Source: Acidobacteriaceae bacterium
GTDB taxonomy: Bacteria > Acidobacteriota > Terriglobia > Terriglobales > Acidobacteriaceae
DNA: 64,000 nucleotides
Assembly (NCBI GenBank): GCA_030037705.1
Contig: JASHQE010000039.1
Coordinates: 1 to 64,000 of the forward strand
Direction: 5' to 3'
Part shown: positions 16,838 through 27,111 of the stretch, piece by piece
Layout of the letters: every line of letters starts with the position of its first letter
Numbering within the stretch: position 1 is the stretch's first letter
Notes under the pieces: generated by a model
The model's input: only the letters and a program-made list of their open reading frames with translations
Databases searched by the model: none
Told to the model about the DNA's origin: nothing
Program-made: the position numbers and the translations under genes

Positions 16838-19800
16838 ATGAGCGAAGCAGTTGACATTCTGGATCCGCAGCAACAAGCCGATGGGGACCTGCTTGAACGG
16901 ATCTATCATGCCGCGCGAGAGGCGAGCGCGTGGGAGGTCGTGTTGCGTCCTCATGGGCTCGGCATATTTCCGGCGCGCGTGCGCGCGAAGCGCCTCGCGC
17001 TCGAACGGCTGGAGAAGGAGCTTGCGCAACGTCCGAGACGGGAGAGTGGAAGCGGGGCGCAGGAGTCGCCCACCGAGGTGGCTTTGCATGAACTTGAGTT
17101 GAATCCCCGTTTGCTTCGCTCGGCGATCCTTGCAGTTTCCGACCGTCCGAAGATTGTGTCCCAGCTTCCGCGCGTCACAATCGAGGACCGGCCGACCGAA
17201 CCGCGTGTTGCCGCGGCAGCAGCCGTCTATCTAGACACCGTGAACGGGGACTTCTCGGCGCAAACCTTTCGCAGCTTTGTGAGGGCATTCCAAGCGCAGG
17301 AACACTTTACTGTAGATGAGCTCTGGAACATTGTGGCTTTTCTGCGATTTGTGCTGCTCGAAACGCTGCTGGAAGGAGCGCGAGCGCTGCTGCATACTCC
17401 CAATGCGGATTTAGCCGCCTTACTATCGATGCGCCTGAAGAGCCTGCGCGCCATTACGAATGCCGATCTCGTTTTTTTGATTGAACCGCTCATTACTTTT
17501 GATGCCATTCTCAACCAGGATCCCGCGGCGACTTATGCGCGCATGGACTTCGAGAGCCGTGAACTGTATCGCAAGCGGATCGCCTTTGTTGCACGCTATT
17601 CCGACTGCACAGAGGGTCAAGTGGCGCAGGGCGCTCTTGAACTGGCGCGGATGGGAGCTACGGCGCCAGCGAGCGATCCCCGGATTCAGCTTTGCCGAAT
17701 TCATGTGGGCTATTACCTTATCGGCCGGGGTTTTTCGCAGCTTGCGGAGCGCGTAGGTTTTCATGCGCCCGTTGTTTATCGCTTGCGGCGGTTCGTGCAG
17801 GAGCACGGCGAGGATTTTTACATCACCGGCATCCAGCTCTTCACCATCCTTTTCCTTGCCGCCGTGCTGTTTCCAGTTCTTCCCAAGATTGCGGGGTTCA
17901 TGGGATTGGCGGTTACGGTATGCCTGCTGCTGTTTCCGGTTGCGCAGGCTGCCGTAGACCTGATCAACAACATGACGATCGCATCTTTCGAGCCGAGCGC
18001 CTTGCCCAAGCTCGACTTCAGTAAGGCCATCCCGCCGGAATGCACTACGCTGGTGACGGTTCCCTCGCTGCTTTTGAATGAAAAGCAGGTACGCAGCCTG
18101 GTGACTGATCTGGAAGTGCGCTATCTGGCTAATCGCGATCCCAACCTGCACTTTGCCCTGTTGACGGATCTGCCGGATTCCGCGAGCGTGCCGCACAAAA
18201 AAGATTCGCATCCGCTGGTGGAGCTCGCGGTGCGGCTCATCGAAGAGCTGAATGCGCGATATTGCACGTCGCAGAGTGGATGCTTCATTCTGCTCCATCG
18301 TCACCGCATCTTCAACACGCGCCAGGGCGTGTGGATGGGTTGGGAGCGGAAGCGCGGAAAACTCCTGGATTTGAATAAACTTCTAGCCGGAGAGTTTGAC
18401 GCCTTTCCCATCAAGGCTGGGCGTGTTGATGCGCTCCAGCATGTGCGTTACATCATCACGCTTGATTCCGATACCGAGCTTCCGCGCGGCACGGCGGCAC
18501 GGATGGCTGGAGCGATTGCACATCCTCTGAATCAGGCGGTCATCGATCCGAAGCTGCGCATTGTGACGTCGGGTTATGGCATTCTGCAACCGCGCGTGGG
18601 AATCACGGTGCAATCGACGGCGCGGTCGCGGCTCGCGGCTATCTACTCCGGACAGAATGGTTTCGATATTTATACCCGCGCGATCTCAGACGCATACCAG
18701 GATCTTTTCGGCGAAGGCATCTTTACCGGCAAAGGCATTTATGAGGTTGCGACGCTTCATGCGGTACTGAATCGCAGGTTTCCGCGGAACGCCCTGCTCA
18801 GTCACGACCTGATTGAAGGCGCTTATGCGCGCGCAGGCCTGGCAACGGATATCGAGATCATCGACGATTATCCCTCCCACTATAGCGCGTACAGCCGGCG
18901 CAAACACCGCTGGGTGCGCGGCGACTGGCAAATCGCGCAGTGGATGTTCAAGAGCGTGCCCGACGAGTCAGGGCATTGGGGACGCAATCCGATCTCAGAG
19001 ATCTCGCGCTGGAAGATATTTGACAACCTGCGCCGCTCCCTCGTGGATCCGTTTCTGTTCATTTTGTTTGTGGCAGGCTGGTTCGGATTGCCGGGCGGTC
19101 CGCTTTACTGGACGATTGTTCCGCTGATCCTATTGATCTTTCCTTCACTAGTTCAATTTGCATTTGGCCTGGGCCGCGCCATGACCAGCGGCTATAAAGG
19201 TCAAACTGCCGAAGCGTTTGCTTCCCTGGGGCATGGATTGCTCCTAGAGCTCTTTCATCTTATTTTTCTTCCTCACCAGACCCTGCTTGCTCTCGATGCG
19301 ATTATCCGATCGCTGGTGCGCAGATTCATTACCGGCGAACGCCTCCTTGAATGGGAGACGGCGGCGCAGGCGGAGTTGCGCAGGGGCAATCACGCTCCGG
19401 TGGACCGTTATCTTGCGGTGATGCCCCTGGTGGCCATGAGCCTTGCTGCGCTTGTGTGGTTGTGCGCGCCACGAAGAGAAGCGATCTTGTGCGCCGCGCC
19501 CATTCTTCTGCTTTGGGCGCTTGCCAATAGCGTGACGACGTGGCTGGATCGGCCGCCGCGCGAGCGTGAACCCTTAGCGCCGGGAGACGAGGCATTTTTG
19601 CTGAACCACGCGCTCCGCATCTGGCGCTATTTTTATCAATTCAGCAGCGAGCGGCATCATTACCTGATTCCCGATAATGTCGAAGAGCAGGGGCTGTTTG
19701 AGGCAGCGCGTGTTTCCCCCACGAATATAGGGCTTTTGTTGAATGCACGGCAAGCGGCGTGTGAGCTGGGGTTCATCACGGTGCCGGAGTTCGTGGATCT

Positions 19801-21340
19801 CACACGGAAAAGCCTTGGCAGCGTTGACCAGCTCGAGAAGTATCGCGGGCATTTATACAACTGGTACAACACCGAGACCTTGGCACCGCTTAACGCCGCG
19901 CCGTTTGTTTCTTCGGTCGACAGCGGCAACTTTGTCGCATCGCTGTATACGCTGCATGTGGGGGCGCGCGATCTGCTGCGCAGGCCCTTACTTTCGCTGC
20001 GTCTTTTCACAAGCCTGCATACGCATTGGCTCCTCATGAGAGCCACAAACCATCTGCCCGCTCCGCTCGCGAAGCTGCAGATTCCGGCTTCGTCTGCATC
20101 ACCTGCTGCGTGGATGGAATGGATGCCCGAGGCCGAGGCGGCGCTCTCGAAGGCCGCTGTATCTTCCCAGCAAGAAAGCGGAGATCCATGGTGGATAATC
20201 GAAACACGGAACCGCATCGAGGCCGTTCGAACGCTGCTTCATGACTATCTTCCGTGGGCCTTGCCTGAATTTGGCCGGCTTCGCGCCCTGCCGCAATTGG
20301 CGCTCGATGAAAATGGCGACGGGCTGTCGATTAAAGATGCAATTGTCTTTGCAGAGGCGGTGCAGGTGCGGCTTTCTGGCGCGTGGGGCACGTTGGGCAG
20401 TGATCCCGCTCTGACAGAACTTATAGAGAAATTTCGTATTCCTCTTACCGAGGCGATCGAGAATCTGCGCGCACTCGCCGAAGCGTTGCGCGAGATTGCG
20501 GAAGAAGCTGAGCACATGGCCGAGGAGACGGAGTTTGCGTTTCTGGTTGATCCCGGGCGTCAGATTCTTTCGATCGGGTACGACATGGGAATCAAGAAGC
20601 TCCACGAGGCCTGTTACGACATGATCGCATCGGAGGCGCGCATTGCCACGCTGCTCGCTATTGCGCGCGGCGATCTTGCGCAGCAGAGCTGGTTCAAGCT
20701 GGCGCGCGATCACGCCTACGCGTATGGGCGTTTCCTTCTGCTTTCCTGGACGGGCACGATGTTCGAATATCTGATGCCGGCATTGTGGATGCGCAGCTAT
20801 CCTGGAACCCTTATTGCGCGCACGCAAAATGCTGTTGTGTACGTACAGCGGGCCTTTGCGCGCGGCCTCGGCATTCCGTGGGGCATCTCGGAATCGGGCG
20901 CGGCGCGCAAGGATGACGCCGGGCATTATCACTACCAAGCCTTTGGCGTGCCGCGCATCGCGCTGTGGTTTGAGGCGACAGCCGGTCCTGTGATTTCTCC
21001 TTATTCCACTTTTCTGGCGCTCCCTATTGATCCGGAGGCGGCTTTGCGCAACCTGCGGCGGATGGAGTCTTCCCATTGGGTGGGCGCCTTCGGTTTTTAT
21101 GAAGCCGCTGATTACACTGGCTCGCTGCGCGCGCCGGAGTTAGCGCGTGAATGGATGGCGCATCACCAGGGAATGTCGCTGTTGGCGATCACGAATCTGC
21201 TCCATGACAACGTGGTGCAGCGCTGGTTCCATGAGAATCCTCTGGTGCAGGCAACGGAGCTTTTGCTCCACGAAATTCCGGTCAGCAGGGCGGTGCTCAA
21301 GGCCAAGTTGAACGAGTTTGCCCCGATTCACGCTGCGTGA
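16838..21340 (+). CDS. ndvB: Cyclic beta-1,2-glucan synthase-like protein (GT84 plus GH189-like), no GH94 module
   Basis: This 1500-residue membrane protein has helical N-terminal sequence, TM pairs at about 325-375, a GT84 domain with TLDSDTELP (about 541) and RKHRWVRGDWQ (about 687), TM segments at about 735-785 and 870-910, and a GH189/'putative glucoamylase' region (about 915-1490; YLMPALWMRSYP, WGISESG, HQGMSLLAITNLLHD). Known NdvB/ChvB proteins are about 2,800 residues and end with a GH94 phosphorylase-type module that trims the chain; here the protein simply stops after the GH189-like region. Thirty bases later a convergent gene ends, so there is no room for the missing part. It follows the ABC exporter by six bases. 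Confidence 0.85.
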   Translation: MSEAVDILDPQQQADGDLLERIYHAAREASAWEVVLRPHGLGIFPARVRAKRLALERLEKELAQRPRRESGSGAQESPTEVALHELELNPRLLRSAILAVSDRPKIVSQLPRVTIEDRPTEPRVAAAAAVYLDTVNGDFSAQTFRSFVRAFQAQEHFTVDELWNIVAFLRFVLLETLLEGARALLHTPNADLAALLSMRLKSLRAITNADLVFLIEPLITFDAILNQDPAATYARMDFESRELYRKRIAFVARYSDCTEGQVAQGALELARMGATAPASDPRIQLCRIHVGYYLIGRGFSQLAERVGFHAPVVYRLRRFVQEHGEDFYITGIQLFTILFLAAVLFPVLPKIAGFMGLAVTVCLLLFPVAQAAVDLINNMTIASFEPSALPKLDFSKAIPPECTTLVTVPSLLLNEKQVRSLVTDLEVRYLANRDPNLHFALLTDLPDSASVPHKKDSHPLVELAVRLIEELNARYCTSQSGCFILLHRHRIFNTRQGVWMGWERKRGKLLDLNKLLAGEFDAFPIKAGRVDALQHVRYIITLDSDTELPRGTAARMAGAIAHPLNQAVIDPKLRIVTSGYGILQPRVGITVQSTARSRLAAIYSGQNGFDIYTRAISDAYQDLFGEGIFTGKGIYEVATLHAVLNRRFPRNALLSHDLIEGAYARAGLATDIEIIDDYPSHYSAYSRRKHRWVRGDWQIAQWMFKSVPDESGHWGRNPISEISRWKIFDNLRRSLVDPFLFILFVAGWFGLPGGPLYWTIVPLILLIFPSLVQFAFGLGRAMTSGYKGQTAEAFASLGHGLLLELFHLIFLPHQTLLALDAIIRSLVRRFITGERLLEWETAAQAELRRGNHAPVDRYLAVMPLVAMSLAALVWLCAPRREAILCAAPILLLWALANSVTTWLDRPPREREPLAPGDEAFLLNHALRIWRYFYQFSSERHHYLIPDNVEEQGLFEAARVSPTNIGLLLNARQAACELGFITVPEFVDLTRKSLGSVDQLEKYRGHLYNWYNTETLAPLNAAPFVSSVDSGNFVASLYTLHVGARDLLRRPLLSLRLFTSLHTHWLLMRATNHLPAPLAKLQIPASSASPAAWMEWMPEAEAALSKAAVSSQQESGDPWWIIETRNRIEAVRTLLHDYLPWALPEFGRLRALPQLALDENGDGLSIKDAIVFAEAVQVRLSGAWGTLGSDPALTELIEKFRIPLTEAIENLRALAEALREIAEEAEHMAEETEFAFLVDPGRQILSIGYDMGIKKLHEACYDMIASEARIATLLAIARGDLAQQSWFKLARDHAYAYGRFLLLSWTGTMFEYLMPALWMRSYPGTLIARTQNAVVYVQRAFARGLGIPWGISESGAARKDDAGHYHYQAFGVPRIALWFEATAGPVISPYSTFLALPIDPEAALRNLRRMESSHWVGAFGFYEAADYTGSLRAPELAREWMAHHQGMSLLAITNLLHDNVVQRWFHENPLVQATELLLHEIPVSRAVLKAKLNEFAPIHAA

Positions 21341-21369
21341 TCTGTGCGCGGATTAGGGATGGATGTAGA

Positions 21370-22875
21370 TTATGGATGGATTTTGATCAGCGCGAGCGTA
21401 TTGGGCGTGAGTTCCAGATCCAGCCTTCCGTCCTTGAGCTGCGTTTCTTCCGGAGCCGGCAGTTCGGTTTCGCGGTTCAATTGTTCCACCTGCGCGGGTG
21501 TGGGATCGAGCGGCTTGTCCATGGCGGCATATTTCGCGAGCACATTGCCATGATCGGAGTCGATGCGCTCGACGCTCACATGAGAGGCTGCGGGAAGATG
21601 AGCGAAGGCAAAGTGGATGTCCGTCGTAGCTCCTTTCTGTCCAGGATCGACGAGATTCCAAGCGGCGATGGCGAGGCTGCCGTCAGGAGCTTTGGTCACG
21701 AGCACGTCCTTTGCATCGACCGCGATCCGCTGGTCGCCGAGCTGATGCAGCAATCCGTAGGCGTAGTAAACGGGCTTGTTGATGCCGCCTTTGGCGCGCA
21801 GGCCGAACATGCCGACGAAGGGCCTGGGAATAGGGCCGCCTTCTTCAAAAACATCGGAGAATGTCCAGAAAGACATCATGTTTACCAGGCCGTCGCACTG
21901 GCGAATGGTATTGGCGAGCGCGGGACCCACGAAGATGGTGTCGCGCGCATTCATCATGCCCTGCACATTCCACTCGGTGAGGAAGAACGGAAGATCGGGC
22001 GTGGAAGAGGATTTGATCTCGTTCCGGACCTTGGCTACGGCACGGCAGACACGCTCATCCATGGGAATGTCCTCGTTCGTGCCGAAGAGATCCAGCGTGG
22101 TGTCATCCGCGTAGGCGTGCGTGGAGACGAAGTCAATCGGGACGTGATTCTCTGAAGTGAACTTCAAGAAATTGCTGATCCAGGCGGATGCCGCGGTTGC
22201 CGGACCGCCCACGCGCAGGCGAGGGCTTACGCTCTTAAGAGCGCGTGCCGTATGCGCGTAGAGATCGAAGTAGGAGCGCTGGCGGGGTATGCCGTTCCAG
22301 AAGTCGATGTTGGGCTCGTTCCAGACTTCGAAGTACCACTGAGAGACCTCATCGATCCCATAGCGGTCTACAAGATGCTGCGCGAAGTGGCGGATGAGAT
22401 CGTCCCAGCGATCCATGCTCTTGGGCGGCGAGACATTTTGCTTATACCAGAAGGGATGCAGCGCATCGGGATTGAATGCCAGCTTTTTGGGCATGAAACT
22501 GATTTCGACAAAAGGACGCACGCCGTTCTGGAGGAGACCGTCGTAGATCTGGTCGACATAGGCGAAGTTGTAGACAGGATTGCCGTGCTCGTCCTCGTTG
22601 TAGACGCCCACCTCATCATGAAAGATGGCGTGGAAGCGCACGTACTTGAAATCCGCAACCTGTTTCACGGCGCGTAGATCATTGCGGTAGCTCTCGCGCA
22701 AGGAGAGAATGGCGCGTCCCGAGCCAAACATCTGCTCCCAGAAATGCGGAAAAGGGGTGGTTTGCGCCTGCGCGTCGACATTTACGGTTTCCTGAGACCA
22801 GCTCTGCGCAATGGCCGTAAAAAAGAAAAGGAGAGCAAACCCGCATTCACGACAAAATCTCAGGCGCCGCATCAA
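21370..22875 (-). CDS. Secreted GH39-family glycoside hydrolase
   Basis: This 501-residue protein has a signal peptide (about 1-27, AIAQSWSQ cut region) and a clan GH-A barrel of the beta-xylosidase/iduronidase GH39 type. The acid/base Glu187 lies in VWNEPNIDFW and the nucleophile Glu301 in FFLTEWNVQ. A C-terminal beta-sandwich (about 400-501) completes the usual length. The substrate could be xylosides or uronic-acid-containing chains. It lies downstream of the receptor gene at 23.0 kb on the same strand, with a hairpin between them, suggesting a small glycan uptake and cleavage unit. Confidence 0.85.
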   Translation of the reverse strand: MMRRLRFCRECGFALLFFFTAIAQSWSQETVNVDAQAQTTPFPHFWEQMFGSGRAILSLRESYRNDLRAVKQVADFKYVRFHAIFHDEVGVYNEDEHGNPVYNFAYVDQIYDGLLQNGVRPFVEISFMPKKLAFNPDALHPFWYKQNVSPPKSMDRWDDLIRHFAQHLVDRYGIDEVSQWYFEVWNEPNIDFWNGIPRQRSYFDLYAHTARALKSVSPRLRVGGPATAASAWISNFLKFTSENHVPIDFVSTHAYADDTTLDLFGTNEDIPMDERVCRAVAKVRNEIKSSSTPDLPFFLTEWNVQGMMNARDTIFVGPALANTIRQCDGLVNMMSFWTFSDVFEEGGPIPRPFVGMFGLRAKGGINKPVYYAYGLLHQLGDQRIAVDAKDVLVTKAPDGSLAIAAWNLVDPGQKGATTDIHFAFAHLPAASHVSVERIDSDHGNVLAKYAAMDKPLDPTPAQVEQLNRETELPAPEETQLKDGRLDLELTPNTLALIKIHP

Positions 22876-22937
22876 AAACTCCTTTCGTTGTCTGCTGCAA
22901 CGGCAAAAGGAAATGTGGATGGGAGTAGAGGATGCAA

Positions 22938-22965
22938 GTGGCGGAGTTCAGTGAAACTCCGCCAC
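22938..22965. other. Perfect 11-bp hairpin between receptor and GH39 genes
   Basis: GTGGCGGAGTT (22938-22948) and AACTCCGCCAC (22955-22965) form a perfect stem with a six-base loop. It lies between the stop of the receptor gene and the start of the GH39 gene, both read leftward. There is no T-run, so partial termination or mRNA protection is more likely than full termination. It may also be a REP-type repeat. Confidence 0.5.
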
Positions 22966-23025
22966 ATATTGTAAACAAGGCTCGTAAGGAGTGCATGCGC
23001 AAAGACGCTTTTGACGGCCATCCAC

Positions 23026-26000
23026 TTAGAAGCTGAACCTTGCCTGCAGAGTGACGGTGCGCCCGCCGAGCGCCGATTGCGCCTGGCCGAAGTTTACGGC
23101 GTTGATGCTATTTGAGATTCCTCCAGAGGAGGATTCGATTCCGCCGGTAAGTTGCTCGCCGGGCTCGAAGTTCAGGTTGTTGAAGAGATTGAAGGCGTCG
23201 GCGCGTACCTCCAGCCCCGCGCCCTCATGCAGGCGCGGCATGCCGAAGGTCTTGGTGACGGTTGCATCCACATCGCGATAATGCGGACCGGGCATCGAGT
23301 TGCGGCCGATGCCGGGAGGTTGCGGAATAGCGCCTCCCGTAGCCGGGAAGGTTGGGCCGGGCATGTAGGTGGGCGGCGCAAAATAGACGGTTCCGGATTG
23401 GGTGGCAGCCAGCGGGAAGTTTATGTTCATCCCGTTGCCGACGCCGGGGCCGGATTTGAAGGCCGCGTTGCTGGTGTTACGCCCTGCGCCGCCCAGATAG
23501 GCTCCGGGCAGCAACGAAGTGTAATTGCAACCGCTGCAATAGAGATCGGCAGGAACTGAAAAGACTGGGCTCCAGGGGAAGCCGGTGTGCCAGTTGAAGA
23601 TTCCGCTTAGGTTCCAGCCGCCGGCGATCTTTTCGATCCAGGTATGGTTGCCGTGGAAGAAGGTAGGCTGCCACATGCCGAAGATTTTGACGAGTTGCGG
23701 GACGTTGTAATCGGAGGGTCCATAGGATAGCTGCGGATTGTAGGGATACTCCTGAGTCTCATACGGGTTTGAGCTGGTGTCGAGACTCTTGGCCCAATTG
23801 AAATCGGCTTCTGCCTGAAATCCGTGGGACATCTGGTGGCGGAGTGTGGCGATCATGGAATTGTAATTCGCGTGCCCATTGTTGCCAAAAAAAATGACGT
23901 TGGTGACCGAAGGATTTAACGAAATTCCTTTGACAGACGCAACTGCATTCTCGTCGTAGTAATAGTAAGTATGCCGCGATTGGCTTCCCGTGTAACCGAG
24001 CGAAAAGACGGTGCGTAATCCCATGTCGAGTTCCATCTCAAGCGAATAGTGCTCGATGTACATGGTGGGCATATTCTGGTCAAAGGCCGTAACCGAAGTG
24101 GTGCTGGTGGTGGGAAGACCGTTGGATCCGAAGGCATGAGCCGAAGTCGCAACGACATTGGGATTGGGCGGATAATCGTAGAGCGAGTGTACATTCGTCG
24201 CAGTCGCATACACGATGCCGGGATTAGGCGAGCTTGGCTGGCTCATGACGAAGTTGGGGGAAACCGCGATCCCAGGATTACTGTAGACGCTCGCCGAGGT
24301 CGCAATCTCATTCTGGTTGTAATTGATTCCAAACCCTCCACGGAATACCTCGCGCCCATTGCCGGCGCGCGGCGTATAAGCGAAGCCGACCTCGGGGCCG
24401 AAGTCCCATTTCTGTGGTTGCCAGAGGTTTCCACCCTGCTGGAGATAGAGACCGGTAAGAAGCGAACTGCCGCTTCCAAAGCGGACCGAGAACATATCGC
24501 CCTGTTTCGAATAGAGAGAACCAAAGTAGTTGTAGCGGAGCCCGAGATTCAACGTAAGGTTGGGCGAGACCTTGAAATCATCCTGCCCGAAGAAGCCCCA
24601 CAGGTCTTCGCGGTCGTCCTGGCGCGCCGCAGAAGGTGTTCCGGTTGCCGGATCGAATAGCCCGGACTCGGAACGCGGCGCGTCATTCAGGAAATCCCAG
24701 ACGTTGAAGAATCCGTAGGTGGGGCGCGCATTGTAGGGTTGGTCGTTCAGATAATAAAGGCGCGTAAGTTCGCCTCCGAACTTGATGGTGTGGCGGCCCA
24801 TGACTTTGGTAGCGACGTCGCGATATCCATATGTCCACTGATTGAAGATGGCCGGTCCCGGCGGACCGAAGTTTTGCAGCGTGGCGTTTCCGATGGTATA
24901 GGCGAGCTGATCGCTTGGCAGGCCGAAGGGCGCCTGGGGATTGGAGTTGACCTCGTTGTACCGCCATCCGGCCGCATTGGCGCGAGCCTCATTGAGAAAG
25001 CTAGGGGAAAAGACATGGTTCCAGATGCCGGTGTAGGCGTTGTTCGTCACATCGTGATGCCACAGGTTCATCGGGCGGACGGGACCGTTGTATTCGGTGT
25101 TCGATGAAGGAACCCAATAGATGGTTCCGGTAAGCCGATCCTTAGCGGTCAACTCGGCGTCGACGCGGCCGTTGTACTGGTCATCGGTGATGGTTGTAGG
25201 ATTCACGCTGGTGTATTGCGCGATATCCGGAGTCGTACCCAGTCCTCCACCTACACCGGGCGTGCTGGTGCCAGCCCATGTTGGGTCCTGCGTGCCGAGG
25301 GGCGTGGTCATCGGCGAACCGATGTTGAGGCCGCCTGGGACCGTAGCGCAGTTTACGCCCTCGGCGAGGCCAATATTTTTGCAGCTTTGAGTCACTTGTG
25401 TACCGGTGACGCCCGCACCTGGAAAAGTGAGATAAGTAGATGCGATGCTGCCGGAGGGCGCCAGCTTATCGAACTGCGGTGTATCGTACCAGCCGGTTGC
25501 AGTAACCTGACTGGTGCCGCTGCGCTCTCCTTCATACGCAAAGAAGGCAAATAAATGATTCTTCCAGAGCGGCCCGCCGAGGCTGGCGCCGTATTGGTTG
25601 AACTGTTGCTCGTCGCGGAGCAGGGATCGCGCCGCGGGAGTTCCGGTATTGTAGAACCCGGTTCCGTTGTAGCGCTGATAGGCGTTGAGCCCTGGGCTCC
25701 ATCTCTGGAAGAACGCGCTGCCGTGCAACTGATTTGTGCCGCTTTTGGTGGTTACTTGAATCTGCTCACCTGCGAAACGGCCGTACTCGGCATCGTAAGC
25801 GTTGGAAAGCACATGAACGTCGTCGACCGATTCCTCGGTCGGCGTAATGACGGAGGTGCCGCCCCAGACCGCGCTAACCGTGCTGATGCCGTCTATCTGG
25901 ATGCTATTGTTCTCATATTGACTGCCGTTGCTGTGTGTCTGTGGTCCGTTTTCCGTAGAAAAGATGCCGCTGTTGCTCGATGGACCACCAGGCCCTGCCG

Positions 26001-26607
26001 TGCCCGGCAGGCTATAAGTGCCTCCTCCGGCTCCCTGTGACATATCGCTTATCGTCCCTGGAGCAAACTGACTCAGCTGAAATACGTCGCGTCCAAAGGA
26101 AGGCATGTGCTGCACTTCATTGGAACTGATGGTGGCGCTGAGCGAGCCGTTCTCCGTGTCGATCAGGGGCGTCTGCGCTGCGTTCACCGTAACCGTCTGC
26201 TGGGTGGTGCTCACCGCGAGCTGAATGTTAAACGAATTATTTTGCTCGGGTATGATCTGCAGGTTGTCGTAGGTCTTTGTCGCAAATCCATTTCTTGAGA
26301 CGACAAGCGTGAACGTGCCGGGAGGGAGCGCGTTGAAATTGTACACGCCGGCTCCGCTGCTGGTGCTGACCTGCTTTTCACCGGTTGCGTTGTTCGTAAG
26401 CATGAGCGTAGCGCCAGGGATAAGTGCGCCGCTTGGATCAGTTACCACTCCCTGGATCGAGGCGCGATATTGCGCGCTTGCGCGTGGCACAGAAAGCAGG
26501 AGTGCGAGCCCGGCAGCTAAGCCTAAGAGGATGGAAACACGGGTTCCACAAACGAACTGCGAACGGACACAACGTGCCCTGAAGAGGGCGCTGAGGGGGA
26601 GAAACAT
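23026..26607 (-). CDS. Oar-like TonB-dependent receptor with carboxypeptidase-regulatory-like domain
   Basis: From the ATG at 26607 the protein has 1193 residues. An AAGGAG ribosome site lies seven bases upstream, while the longer in-frame extension to 26805 lacks one. It has a signal peptide ending PRASAQ, a CarboxypepD_reg domain (about 50-130; IQGVVTDPSGALIPGATLML), a plug (NEVQHMPSFGRDVFQLSQFAP) and a very long barrel ending in VTLQARFSF, with the terminal Phe typical of BamA-inserted barrels. This is the standard acidobacterial Oar type. The ligand is unknown; the downstream GH39 suggests a glycan. Confidence 0.88.
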   Translation of the reverse strand: MFLPLSALFRARCVRSQFVCGTRVSILLGLAAGLALLLSVPRASAQYRASIQGVVTDPSGALIPGATLMLTNNATGEKQVSTSSGAGVYNFNALPPGTFTLVVSRNGFATKTYDNLQIIPEQNNSFNIQLAVSTTQQTVTVNAAQTPLIDTENGSLSATISSNEVQHMPSFGRDVFQLSQFAPGTISDMSQGAGGGTYSLPGTAGPGGPSSNSGIFSTENGPQTHSNGSQYENNSIQIDGISTVSAVWGGTSVITPTEESVDDVHVLSNAYDAEYGRFAGEQIQVTTKSGTNQLHGSAFFQRWSPGLNAYQRYNGTGFYNTGTPAARSLLRDEQQFNQYGASLGGPLWKNHLFAFFAYEGERSGTSQVTATGWYDTPQFDKLAPSGSIASTYLTFPGAGVTGTQVTQSCKNIGLAEGVNCATVPGGLNIGSPMTTPLGTQDPTWAGTSTPGVGGGLGTTPDIAQYTSVNPTTITDDQYNGRVDAELTAKDRLTGTIYWVPSSNTEYNGPVRPMNLWHHDVTNNAYTGIWNHVFSPSFLNEARANAAGWRYNEVNSNPQAPFGLPSDQLAYTIGNATLQNFGPPGPAIFNQWTYGYRDVATKVMGRHTIKFGGELTRLYYLNDQPYNARPTYGFFNVWDFLNDAPRSESGLFDPATGTPSAARQDDREDLWGFFGQDDFKVSPNLTLNLGLRYNYFGSLYSKQGDMFSVRFGSGSSLLTGLYLQQGGNLWQPQKWDFGPEVGFAYTPRAGNGREVFRGGFGINYNQNEIATSASVYSNPGIAVSPNFVMSQPSSPNPGIVYATATNVHSLYDYPPNPNVVATSAHAFGSNGLPTTSTTSVTAFDQNMPTMYIEHYSLEMELDMGLRTVFSLGYTGSQSRHTYYYYDENAVASVKGISLNPSVTNVIFFGNNGHANYNSMIATLRHQMSHGFQAEADFNWAKSLDTSSNPYETQEYPYNPQLSYGPSDYNVPQLVKIFGMWQPTFFHGNHTWIEKIAGGWNLSGIFNWHTGFPWSPVFSVPADLYCSGCNYTSLLPGAYLGGAGRNTSNAAFKSGPGVGNGMNINFPLAATQSGTVYFAPPTYMPGPTFPATGGAIPQPPGIGRNSMPGPHYRDVDATVTKTFGMPRLHEGAGLEVRADAFNLFNNLNFEPGEQLTGGIESSSGGISNSINAVNFGQAQSALGGRTVTLQARFSF

Positions 26608-27111
26608 ACGCATTCTCCTTATGATTGCTCGCTTCAAACTCCGGACCTGCTCTGACGCGAACCTGCAGGCTCGAACCGGAACGGCTTTCTTTTGCGTGCA
26701 ACCGTCTTGGGAGATTGCACAACTCCCCTGGAGCCAACTACTCCACCAGTTCGCTGGCCTCTCAAAAATCGCGCACGTAACACCCGGCGATAAAACGAAA
26801 CACAACTGCGCTTTCTTGGATGCAGGATTTACCCAGGAAGTGACTTCACGTAGCCCATGTGATTGTTATCACGCAGAGCCGATTGAAGTAATTCAATGCG
26901 GACCTCTCCATACAAGTCTCGGAACAAGCCTCTGACGGGCCACGCCTCAATCACGAAGGCGAAATTCCCGGCATTTTCACTTTGGTCCTGTTGACACAAA
27001 CAAGGCAATCTACGTTTTTCGGGCGACAACTCTTAACTAAACTGCATCTTCTACACACAGGTCGCAATGAACCCGTTACAAACAATCCATACAGGATCTC
27101 GCTAAGGAGGC

